A DNA stretch of 40,000 nucleotides from an uncultured Opitutales bacterium (GTDB lineage: Bacteria; Verrucomicrobiota; Verrucomicrobiia; Opitutales; Seribacteraceae), in contig CALSMY010000019.1 of assembly GCA_943787575.1 (NCBI GenBank), forward strand, positions 1 through 40,000. The letters run 5' to 3'. Below the pieces are notes generated by a model. That model saw only the letters and a list, made by a program, of their open reading frames with translations. It was not told the origin of the DNA and did not search any database. Within the stretch, counting starts at the first letter, position 1; each line of letters begins with the position of its first letter. The position numbers were made by a program, and so were the translations under genes. Positions 25,950 to 33,065 of this stretch are shown here, piece by piece.

Positions 25950-26465
25950 ATGGAAGAATGGTTTGATTGGGTCGACCGGACGGACCGGGTAATCGGAGTG
26001 ACCAGTCGAGAGGATGCTCATCGTCTTGGGCTCTTCCATAGAGCGGTACATTTATACGCCTGGGGAATGAATGGCGGCTTAATCTTACAAAAAAGAAGTA
26101 ATTCCAAGGATTTGGAACCTGGGCTTTGGACGGTAAGTTGCTCCGGGCATGTTGATCGTGGTGAATCTTATGAGTTTGCGGCCACCCGGGAGATGACCGA
26201 GGAATTGAATGTATCAATTGAACAATCTGATCTTAGTGAACTTTTACGATCTGATCCTTGCCCAGAAAATGGATATGAGTTCATACGATCTTACCAAGTC
26301 TCCCAACCGATAAATCCGGTGGCTGATTCTTCGGAAATTTCCGACCTTCGGGAAATTGGACTTTTAGAGTTGGACGAATGGATGGCTCGTGAACCTGCTC
26401 ATTTCGCCAGTTCTTTCAGGTATCTTTTTCCCCTTGCCCGTAAGAAATTTCCCAACCTTACATAA
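25950..26465 (+). CDS. Nudix hydrolase (isopentenyl-diphosphate isomerase-like subgroup)
   Basis: The 171-residue protein has a complete Nudix box at residues 66-88: GHVDRGESYEFAATREMTEE, with R80, E81 and E84/E85 as metal-binding residues; the usual second Gly is Asn. The N-terminal WFDWVDRTDRVIGVTSREDAHR followed by FHRAVHLYAW resembles the IDI/YfcD-type Nudix proteins. Those hydrolyse or isomerise diphosphates; the exact substrate is unknown. The full set of IDI catalytic residues is not evident, so I do not call it idi. Its 3' end overlaps the ruvB 3' end by 8 bases (convergent). Confidence 0.88.
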   Translation: MEEWFDWVDRTDRVIGVTSREDAHRLGLFHRAVHLYAWGMNGGLILQKRSNSKDLEPGLWTVSCSGHVDRGESYEFAATREMTEELNVSIEQSDLSELLRSDPCPENGYEFIRSYQVSQPINPVADSSEISDLREIGLLELDEWMAREPAHFASSFRYLFPLARKKFPNLT

Positions 26466-27501
26466 GAGAGAGCTGGGAACCTTCGCTACCTGATCCTGGT
26501 ACTACGCCGCTGGCTTCCCAACCTTTTGGAGTTAGTACCCTTCCTTGTGGGGTGCGTTTAAGATAACCCTCTTGAATGAGAAAGGGTTCATGAACCTCTT
26601 CCAATGTATGTTCCTCTTCATTGACCGCCACAGCTACGGTGCCTAGACCTACCGGTCCACCCTTATAGTTTTGTGCCATTGTGGAGAGGATACGCTTGTC
26701 CATTTCATCGAGTCCACGATCATCGATCTCCAAGAGCTCAAGAGCTTTGGATGCAAATTCACGGTTTATGGTTCCATCCGATCGTTGCTCGGCATAGTCA
26801 CGTGCAAAATGAATTAAATTATTGGCTATCCGGGGAGTACCCCGAGCCCGGGCAGCAATTTCTTCCGCACCTTGCTGGTCGATGGTACAGTCCAAAAGTT
26901 TGCAACTTCGCAGCACGATTTTGGTAAGGTCTTCCCGCCCGTAGTAATCCAGACGGGTTTGCAGAGTAAAGCGGCTGCGCATAGGAGCGGAAAGCAGGCC
27001 AACTCTAGTAGTCGCACCAACCAGGGTAAAGCGAGGGATTTCCAGGCGAACACTTCGTGCGTTGGGCCCCTGATCAATCATAATATCAATCCGGAAGTCT
27101 TCCATCGCAGAATAAAGGTATTCTTCTACCGTCTTGGGGATACGATGAATTTCATCAATAAAAAGAATGTCTCCTCCTTGCAGATTGGTCAGTAATCCGG
27201 CCAGATCTCCAGGTTTGTCAATCACTGGCCCGGAAGTTATGCGTACCTCCCTTTGTAATTCATGTCCGATAATATGTGCTAGGCTGGTTTTGCCTAATCC
27301 AGGAGGACCACACAATAACACATGCTTGAGGGCTTCTTCCCGCTTGGCCGCGGCCCCGACCATCACTTGTAATCGTTCAATTGTCTTTGGTTGCCCCGTA
27401 AAATCTTCAAAAGACGGAGGGCGCAAGGCGGCGTCTACTTCGCTGGTAGGTGACAATGAATCATCAAAAAAAGTTCGTCCTTTGGGCGGTTCGTCAGTCA
27501 T
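26458..27501 (-). CDS. ruvB: Holliday junction branch migration DNA helicase RuvB
   Basis: The 347-residue AAA+ motor drives Holliday-junction branch migration with RuvA. Features: RPPSFEDFTGQPKTIERL (family opening), Walker A GPPGLGKT (65-72), and Walker B DILFIDEIHR (111-120). TLVGATTRVGLLSAPMRSRF follows, with sensor 1 and the arginine finger. The C-terminal winged helix carries GGPVGLGTVAVAVNEE and EPFLIQEGYLKRTPQGR. It is 21 bases downstream of murA on the same strand. ruvA and ruvC are not in the window. Confidence 0.96.
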   Translation of the reverse strand: MTDEPPKGRTFFDDSLSPTSEVDAALRPPSFEDFTGQPKTIERLQVMVGAAAKREEALKHVLLCGPPGLGKTSLAHIIGHELQREVRITSGPVIDKPGDLAGLLTNLQGGDILFIDEIHRIPKTVEEYLYSAMEDFRIDIMIDQGPNARSVRLEIPRFTLVGATTRVGLLSAPMRSRFTLQTRLDYYGREDLTKIVLRSCKLLDCTIDQQGAEEIAARARGTPRIANNLIHFARDYAEQRSDGTINREFASKALELLEIDDRGLDEMDKRILSTMAQNYKGGPVGLGTVAVAVNEEEHTLEEVHEPFLIQEGYLKRTPQGRVLTPKGWEASGVVPGSGSEGSQLSLM

Positions 27502-27522
27502 TTTCTTTGCAAGTCAAATGAA

Positions 27523-28827
27523 TCAATCAACTGGACTGCGAAAGGCAGGGGGCAAAGCGGATTCGGGAAGGCGCTCAATTCTCGCCCCCAAATTCCTAAG
27601 TTTTTTATCCAATAATTCATAACCTCTGTCCAAGTGATAAATACGATGAACCCAAGTCTCACCCTCAGCGACCAAACCGGCAAGGATTAATGCGGCACTG
27701 GCCCGCAGGTCTGATGCCATAACGGGTGCACCATTAAGAGTTTTTCCACCTCGTACGATTGCATTGGCACCCTCCAAAGATACTTCTGCTCCCATCCGTA
27801 AAAGTTCAGGAATGTGCATGAAACGACTTGGGTATACACGTTCGGTTAAAATACTTAGACCAGGAATGGTACAGGCAAGGGCGCATGCCTGGGCTTGTAG
27901 GTCCGTGGGGAAGCCAGGGTGGGGCAGGGTAATGACTTCAAACGGTTTGAGCCCGCTTGGGTCAGTTTTAACCTCGATTGTATCTTCACCTAACTCCTGT
28001 AATTGTATACCCGATTCTTTCATTACTTTGGCGAAGGCGCCCAAATGGCTTGGTTGAATTCCTTGTACACAAACTTCTCCCCGTGTGATTGCACCAGCCA
28101 TTATGTAAGTGGCTGCCTCGATACGATCTGGAATTACCCGGTGGGTACAACCTTGGAGTTTTTCAACTCCCTCAATTTTTAATAAGTGTGAACCGGCACC
28201 GGAAATTTTTGCACCCATTTTTTCAAGCATGGTGCATAGATCTAAAATTTCGGGTTCGCATGCAGCTCCATCGAGCACCGTAGTTCCTTGGGTCAATACG
28301 GAAGCCATGATTGCATTGGCAGTTCCGGTAACCGTACTTCCGTGCCTACCCCCGATAAATATCGTGGCGGGTTTCATTGAGGTTCCATCCACTTCCACCA
28401 CGCCTTGATTTAACGATACATTTGCCCCCATTTCGTTAAGGGCTCGTAGGTGCAGATCAATTGGCCGATGGCCAATAACGCAACCCCCGGGCATTGGAAT
28501 TTTTGCTCTTTTCAAACGGGCCACAAGAGGTCCGAGTAAGCAAATAGATGCCCGCATTTTACGGACTAATTCATAGGGGGCATCGGGATGAATGTTTGCC
28601 GGGTGGATTTTCCAGGCGTTTTGCCCAAGTCGTTCGATATCAGCTCCAAGATGGGCGAGGATTTCACCCATGAACCGAACATCACTGAGGTCAGGAACAT
28701 TTTCCAAAATGGTTTCTTCACCGCTTAAAAGAGCTGCGGCAAATTGGGGGAGGGCTGCATTTTTTGAGCCGCTGACTTGAACTCTTCCTTCGAGGCGTTG
28801 ACCTCCCTGAATTCTTAAGATCTCCAT
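27523..28827 (-). CDS. murA: UDP-N-acetylglucosamine 1-carboxyvinyltransferase
   Basis: The 434-residue enzyme adds enolpyruvate to UDP-GlcNAc, the first committed step of peptidoglycan synthesis. VQVSGSKNAALPQFAAALL carries the conserved Lys-Asn. MRASICLLGPLVARL and PMPGGCVIGHRPIDLHL follow, with the catalytic, fosfomycin-targeted Cys at 116. GVEKLQGCTHRVIPDRIEA and HPGFPTDLQAQ are also diagnostic. Length is normal. It lies between the basic protein gene (69 bases upstream) and ruvB (21 bases downstream), all on one strand, suggesting a common transcript. Confidence 0.96.
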   Translation of the reverse strand: MEILRIQGGQRLEGRVQVSGSKNAALPQFAAALLSGEETILENVPDLSDVRFMGEILAHLGADIERLGQNAWKIHPANIHPDAPYELVRKMRASICLLGPLVARLKRAKIPMPGGCVIGHRPIDLHLRALNEMGANVSLNQGVVEVDGTSMKPATIFIGGRHGSTVTGTANAIMASVLTQGTTVLDGAACEPEILDLCTMLEKMGAKISGAGSHLLKIEGVEKLQGCTHRVIPDRIEAATYIMAGAITRGEVCVQGIQPSHLGAFAKVMKESGIQLQELGEDTIEVKTDPSGLKPFEVITLPHPGFPTDLQAQACALACTIPGLSILTERVYPSRFMHIPELLRMGAEVSLEGANAIVRGGKTLNGAPVMASDLRASAALILAGLVAEGETWVHRIYHLDRGYELLDKKLRNLGARIERLPESALPPAFRSPVD

Positions 28828-28896
28828 ACCTTAGAAGGACGGGAAGAATAAAAAGTTATTCCAAAGAATGGGAGAATTGTTCCTGGTATCCGTGAA

Positions 28897-29427
28897 TTAC
28901 GAACCAAAAATTTTACCGAGAAATCCTTTGAGCCCAGTAGCTTTTACCGGAGTTTTGGCAGGTCCCTTGGAATGTGATTTTCTTGGTCCTCCTGACTTAT
29001 TTTTGGAATGCTTGGAGTTTTCAGATCTCGGTTTGGATGATTGGTCGTTATTTCTTGGACCTCCCGGTTTTCTTCTGGGCTTATGGTTTTTACGTTTATG
29101 AGGCTTATTTGATTCACCGGTATCAGAAGATTTATTATCGCGAGGTGGACGATCTTCCCCGCGTTCTTTTCTTGGGCGTGGTCTTCGATTATCCTCCCGA
29201 GGTTTGCGGCTACTGCGTCTATCATCCCGGCGATCCCCACGATCTTCTTTTTTAGAATGGGTACGCCCAGCGTTTTCACTGGGTTTGTAATTGCTTAGAT
29301 CATCGGTCAGAGAGATCGGGTTTGCTGCATTAATTTCTCCCATGGGGGCGGCTGGAGTTGAAGAACTTGCATTCTCCAATGGTTTTTCATTGGGTCTGTG
29401 CCAACGTGAACGAATTCTGGATTTCAT
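28897..29427 (-). CDS. Highly basic, intrinsically disordered protein of unknown function
   Basis: The 176-residue protein has no recognisable fold. Residues 1-55 are mixed. Residues about 56-160 are extremely rich in Arg, Lys, Ser, Asp, Asn, Gly and Pro, with patches such as EDRGDRRDDRRSSRKPRE, RRPRPRKERGEDRPPRDN and KRKNHKPRRKPGGPRNN. The last 15 residues (TGLKGFLGKIFGS) could be a short amphipathic helix. Such tails are common at the C-terminus of DEAD-box helicases and in RNA chaperones, suggesting nucleic acid or ribosome binding, but no helicase is attached. It starts with ATG, has no signal peptide, and lies upstream of murA-ruvB. The absence of stops over 176 codons and the consistent composition support a real gene. 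Confidence 0.6.
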   Translation of the reverse strand: MKSRIRSRWHRPNEKPLENASSSTPAAPMGEINAANPISLTDDLSNYKPSENAGRTHSKKEDRGDRRDDRRSSRKPREDNRRPRPRKERGEDRPPRDNKSSDTGESNKPHKRKNHKPRRKPGGPRNNDQSSKPRSENSKHSKNKSGGPRKSHSKGPAKTPVKATGLKGFLGKIFGS

Positions 29428-29641
29428 ATAATGGGTTTTAATTGTCTAATTAATTTCGACTTAGTAGATAAATCGAGCATCTCGATCGATCATTGCTACT
29501 CTTTGTAGAGAGGGACAAGGCCATGGGACAAGGCAAGCTAGAGAACTATATCCAAGCTGGCATGCCGACAAGGCAAAAGAATTTGCCAAACTTTGCGAAA
29601 CCACTTGCAACCTGCCTATGGAAAGTACTTAAAATGCGTTG

Positions 29642-30013
29642 ATGGATAAATTGGAAAACATTTTCGAACTCCAGGAGGTACTTAACCGAAGGATTGGAGT
29701 AAATATGGATGAGTTGAACGATGAGGAGCGCACCAAGTGGATCCTCAATTATGTCCGGGCGATGCAACAGGAATTAGCAGAGCTTACAGACTCCGTACCG
29801 TGGAAGTGGTGGGCTAAGTATCAAGAGTTTGATAAACAGAATGCAAAAGTCGAAATCGTGGATTTATTTCACTTTCTCATCTCACTTGCCCAGGTCATGG
29901 GTATGTCTGCGGATGATGTACATGAAGCTTACCTCAAGAAAAACGAAGTAAACCATAAGAGGCAGGAAAGCGGTTATTCGACAAAAGACGAAGAGGACTC
30001 CAGACACATTTAG
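29642..30013 (+). CDS. Dimeric all-alpha dUTPase-type NTP pyrophosphatase (dUTPase_2/MazG-like)
   Basis: From ATG 29642 the protein has 123 residues (a TTG one codon upstream is possible). It is all-helical. LENIFELQEVLNRRIG is followed by the two metal-binding motifs E-x-x-E in QQELAELTDS (E44, E47) and E-x-x-D in VEIVDLFHFLIS (E71, D74). WKWWAKY between them matches the dUTPase_2 family rather than classical MazG. These enzymes cleave dUTP or related nucleotides to the monophosphate and diphosphate, keeping uracil out of DNA. The C-terminal 25 residues are charged and probably disordered. A 10-bp bulged hairpin (29996-30023) spans the stop codon; it lacks a T-tract. Confidence 0.8.
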   Translation: MDKLENIFELQEVLNRRIGVNMDELNDEERTKWILNYVRAMQQELAELTDSVPWKWWAKYQEFDKQNAKVEIVDLFHFLISLAQVMGMSADDVHEAYLKKNEVNHKRQESGYSTKDEEDSRHI

Positions 30014-30062
30014 TCTGGGAGTCAGGTACAGCCACTAGTGGCTATATGAATTTTGCGGCAAC

Positions 30063-30323
30063 TTAAATTGCCGAGACGAGAGCGGCACAACGAGCTTTTT
30101 TACGAGCTACTTTATTAGCGTGCACCAAATTGCTCTTGGTTGCTTTGTCCAAGGCGGAGATCAAAGATTTGGCAGCCAAGGTTGCGGCTTCTTTGTCTTT
30201 TGATTCAATAGATGCTTGAAAAGCTTTGTCTAAAGTCTTGAGCTTACTCGAAATCGAGCGATTTCTCAGGTAGTTAGTCTTGTTTTTACGAATGTTCTTT
30301 AATGCTGACTGGGTATTGGCCAT
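30063..30323 (-). CDS. rpsT: 30S ribosomal protein S20
   Basis: The 86-residue basic, helical protein starts MANTQSALKNIRKNKTNYLRN, matching the S20 opening (A-N-x-x-S-A-x-K-x-x-R). It continues with AATLAAKSLISALDKATKSN and VHANKVARKKARC. S20 binds 16S rRNA at the base of the 30S body. It is monocistronic, just downstream of rnpB on the same strand. No Shine-Dalgarno sequence is visible. Confidence 0.95.
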   Translation of the reverse strand: MANTQSALKNIRKNKTNYLRNRSISSKLKTLDKAFQASIESKDKEAATLAAKSLISALDKATKSNLVHANKVARKKARCAALVSAI

Positions 30324-30386
30324 AGCGAACTAAAAAATTCTAATTTTCTCTATTCGTCAACTTGAAACATTAATATAAAAAGGATT

Positions 30387-30773
30387 CCGAGAAGCTGTAA
30401 GCCGGATTCTGTAACCCTGTGCAAAAACGAATTTTTGCAAGGATTGTCATTCATTTATCTATTTGACCAATGATCAAATCCCCGAGCGAGCGGGGTGCGA
30501 CGTACCCGAAACCATAGACGGGCAGCCCGGTTTCCTATTTCGTCTTGCATCGGATTGGGTTTACCATGCCCGTTCGATTGCTCGAACGGCGGTGGGCTCT
30601 TACCCCACCTTTTCACCCTTACCTCCCAAAAGAGGCGGTTTGTTTTCTGTGGCACTCTCCGTGAACTTGCATTAAAGCAAGCCCCCCCCGTTTTCACGAG
30701 GAATCCTGCCCTGTGATGTCCGGACTTTCCTCTCCTCTGCCCAAAGGCATGGGAGCGAATGACCGCTTCTCGG
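30387..30773 (-). ncRNA. rnpB: RNase P RNA (class A)
   Basis: The minus strand begins CCGAGAAGC and ends GCTTCTCGG, forming the closing P1 helix. Near the 5' end is GAGGAAAGTCCGGAC, and near the 3' end ACAGAATCCGGCTTAC, the two most conserved RNase P RNA segments (P4 region). AGGGTGAAAAGGTGGGGTAAGAGCCCACC in the middle is the J11/12-P12 signature region. About 387 nt is normal for class A. The RNA matures tRNA 5' ends. After P1 the sequence CCTTTTTATATT gives a weak T-rich termination site. It lies between the zinc-ribbon protein gene and rpsT, all on the minus strand. Confidence 0.96.
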
Positions 30774-30845
30774 AAAATTTTAGGACTTTGATCCATTAAA
30801 AGTATTGGGCCTTTTTTCTCCACGGGAGATTTCTTTTTTGAACGA

Positions 30846-31562
30846 TCATCTTTCCATGTAAACAATGCGGCCACATTGATCACACTGGGTAATCTTTTTT
30901 TCCACAAGTGCTGAGGATACAACATCGTTGGATACCCTTAAATGACAGCCCGAACATTTTTGATCGGATATCGGGGCCATGTAGGGTGGTCGAGATACAA
31001 TCGTGGTCACGCGATCGTAGGAAGAAAGAAAGCTTGGTTCTACTTCCTGTCGGGTTTGTTCAATTTCTCTTTCAAGATCTAAAAGTTCGGTTTTTTTCTC
31101 CTCCCCTTGTTGAGCACGCTCATCTCTTTGCCTCTCCATTTCTGCTACTCGCTCGGTAATTTTACCTTGGGCCAATTCAGCAGTTTCGCGGGCTCCATCA
31201 ATTTTTAGGAGGATTTCAATTTGTTCGTTTTCACGCTCTTCAATTTTGGCTAACAAATTTGCAATTTCATTTTCTAAAGCCTGATATTCTTCGTTCTTTT
31301 TTACTTCTAATTGCTTATTTCTTTGCCTGTTAATGGAATCGTTCATGGAGAGAATTTCTTTTTCCAATGAATTATTTTCAGATTCCAACCCTTTCCACTC
31401 TGCGAGTGCAAGTTCAACAGATTCTTTTTCCACAGCTATCTTTTTTTCCATTCTGGCAAGTTCTTCAGGAAGCTCTTTAACATCTTGGCGAAGTTTTTGG
31501 AAGCGTCTGTCTCGGCTATGGAGGAGAAGAAGTTTTTGAAAATCTGCGTCTTGAAACAACAT
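30846..31562 (-). CDS. Coiled-coil protein with C-terminal C4 zinc ribbon
   Basis: From ATG 31562 the protein has 238 residues; the frame runs 29 codons further but those residues look unrelated. Residues about 10-175 form a long coiled coil rich in Glu, Lys, Gln and Leu, including KKNEEYQALENEIANLLAKI. The C-terminus has a zinc ribbon: C-x2-C in KCSGCHLRVS and C-x2-C in ITQCDQCGRIVYME. This plan matches the zf-RING_7/CdsZ-like family (coiled coil plus C4 zinc ribbon), found in many bacteria and of uncertain role, possibly nucleic-acid or ribosome related. It is directly upstream of rnpB on the same strand and diverges from the TPR gene. Confidence 0.8.
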   Translation of the reverse strand: MLFQDADFQKLLLLHSRDRRFQKLRQDVKELPEELARMEKKIAVEKESVELALAEWKGLESENNSLEKEILSMNDSINRQRNKQLEVKKNEEYQALENEIANLLAKIEERENEQIEILLKIDGARETAELAQGKITERVAEMERQRDERAQQGEEKKTELLDLEREIEQTRQEVEPSFLSSYDRVTTIVSRPPYMAPISDQKCSGCHLRVSNDVVSSALVEKKITQCDQCGRIVYMER

Positions 31563-31698
31563 AATGCTAAAGTAGGAGTGGGGTAAATTTGTGAAAGGCA
31601 ACTCCCTACATGACTTCCCTTTTGGCAAAATACAAGAATTTAGGCGCAAAGCTTTACTTCACTGCCATTGAGTGGCAGAATGAAAGTCTATCAAATTT

Positions 31699-32052
31699 AT
31701 GACCTCGCAAGATTCATCCACCAAACTTGTAGACCAAGCAGTCCTACTCTTTACCCTAGGACAAGAGAAGGAGGCCGAGTCTCTTCTGGTCGAATATTTG
31801 TCCGGACACGAGAACGATTTGTCTGCTTGGCGAGCTCTTTCAGAAATTCGTTTATCCACAAAGGATTTTTCTGCTGCCGAACATGCTTGCCGTAAGGCAT
31901 TATCCATTAACCCCGACGATCTTACTTCCAATGTCAGCCTTGCTAGAATACTGGTGGCTCAGGGGGATAAAGAGGGTGCCGAAGAAGCCTCTTCAAAGGC
32001 AAGGGTACTCGGATGGAAGGATGAACTTGCTCAGGACGAGCACAACGCATAA
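31699..32052 (+). CDS. Small TPR-repeat protein
   Basis: The 117-residue protein consists of about three tetratricopeptide repeats. Examples are QAVLLFTLGQEKEAESLLVEY, then SAAEHACRKALSINPDDLTS with the classical N-P-D-D repeat junction, and SLARILVAQGDKEGAEEAS. It has no signal peptide and is probably a cytoplasmic protein-interaction module. It ends 23 bases before accA, so the two may be co-transcribed. The partner is unknown. Confidence 0.75.
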   Translation: MTSQDSSTKLVDQAVLLFTLGQEKEAESLLVEYLSGHENDLSAWRALSEIRLSTKDFSAAEHACRKALSINPDDLTSNVSLARILVAQGDKEGAEEASSKARVLGWKDELAQDEHNA

Positions 32053-32075
32053 TCTTTATTTAAAAATTTAGCCCA

Positions 32076-33041
32076 ATGCCTGCGACCAATAAACAAAGTT
32101 TAGATTTTGAAAGACCCCTTCTCGATTTGGAGAAACAATTGGATGTTCTCATGCAGTCCTCCACAAATTCGGATATGGACTTCACCGATGAGATCAAAGC
32201 GATTGAAAAAAAGATCGAGCACACCAAGCGCCAGGTCTACTCAGATCTAAGCCCTTGGCAAAAAGTCCAGCTCTCCAGGCATCCCAATCGTCCGTATTCA
32301 CCCGATCTTATAAAGCGTATCTTTTCTGGGTTTGAAGAACTTCACGGTGATCGGTTATTTAAAGATGACAATGCATTGATTGGTGGTCCTGCATCTCTAG
32401 ACGGTCAGCGAGTTATGGTAATCGCTCAACAAAAGGGCAGAAATACCGAAGAGAACTTAAAGAGAAATTTTGGCTGTCCAAATCCAGAGGGCTATCGCAA
32501 GGCTTTACGACTTATGAAAATGGCCGATCGTTTTGGTCTACCCATTATTTCTTTAATCGATACCCCGGGTGCTTATCCGGGAATCGGAGCAGAGGAAAGG
32601 CATGTTGCTGAAGCGATTGCTGTAAATCTTCGTGAAATGGCAGACTTTGAAGTGCCCATTATTGCCTTGGTTATTGGCGAAGGTGGTTCTGGAGGTGCAC
32701 TTGGAGTGGCAGTCGCAGATCGTGTATTAATTCTCGAAAATGCATATTATTCGGTAATCTCTCCCGAAGGCTGTGCCGCTATTTTATGGAAAGACAGGGC
32801 TTTTGCAGCAAATGCAGCGGAGGCGCTTAAGCTTGATGCCAATGAACTTTTAAACCTGGGTATCGTCGATAAGATTCTCCCAGAACCTGCTGGGGGAGCT
32901 CATCGTGATTGGGATGTAACTGCACAAACGATTAAGGCTACATTACTTGGCGAATTACAAGAATTGAACAAAGTTAAAGCAGGTGAATTTGCTCAATTAA
33001 GGTATGAGAAATTTAGGAAGATGGGTAAATTTACCGCTTAG
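32076..33041 (+). CDS. accA: Acetyl-CoA carboxylase carboxyltransferase subunit alpha
   Basis: The 321-residue subunit works with AccD to move the carboxyl group from biotin to acetyl-CoA for fatty acid synthesis. It shows the opening LDFERPLLDLEKQL, then WQKVQLSRHPNRPYSPDLI and FGCPNPEGYRKALRLMKMA. IDTPGAYPGIGAEERHVAEA and GEGGSGGALGVAVADRVL follow, with SVISPEGCAAILWKD at the active site. Length is standard. The gene follows the TPR gene by 23 bases. Its stop codon lies within a hairpin that may act as terminator. Confidence 0.96.
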   Translation: MPATNKQSLDFERPLLDLEKQLDVLMQSSTNSDMDFTDEIKAIEKKIEHTKRQVYSDLSPWQKVQLSRHPNRPYSPDLIKRIFSGFEELHGDRLFKDDNALIGGPASLDGQRVMVIAQQKGRNTEENLKRNFGCPNPEGYRKALRLMKMADRFGLPIISLIDTPGAYPGIGAEERHVAEAIAVNLREMADFEVPIIALVIGEGGSGGALGVAVADRVLILENAYYSVISPEGCAAILWKDRAFAANAAEALKLDANELLNLGIVDKILPEPAGGAHRDWDVTAQTIKATLLGELQELNKVKAGEFAQLRYEKFRKMGKFTA

Positions 33042-33064
33042 CGGTAATCCGATTAGTATTTTTT
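33031..33064 (+). terminator. Possible terminator at the accA 3' end
   Basis: TTACCGC (33031-33037) pairs perfectly with GCGGTAA (33041-33047) around TTA, enclosing the accA stop codon. A T-rich stretch (ATTTTTTCTT) begins 10 bases after the stem. The gap before the T-run makes it weaker than the rpsA terminator. Confidence 0.4.
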
Positions 33065-33065
33065 C

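Noticed and set aside
30030-30043. 14-bp perfect palindrome AGCCACTAGTGGCT between the dUTPase-type gene and rpsT
   Set aside because: It has no T-tract for termination and no repeat elsewhere in the window. It could be a chance site between convergent genes.
30820-30842. Hairpin TCTCC/GGAGA followed by a T-rich run, plus strand
   Set aside because: No plus-strand transcript should arrive here, since the neighbouring genes are on the minus strand, and the stem has only 5 bp.
31563-31649. Upstream extension of the zinc-ribbon protein by 29 codons
   Set aside because: Residues are unlike the family start and extend into the region that must hold the promoter; ATG 31562 gives the typical opening.
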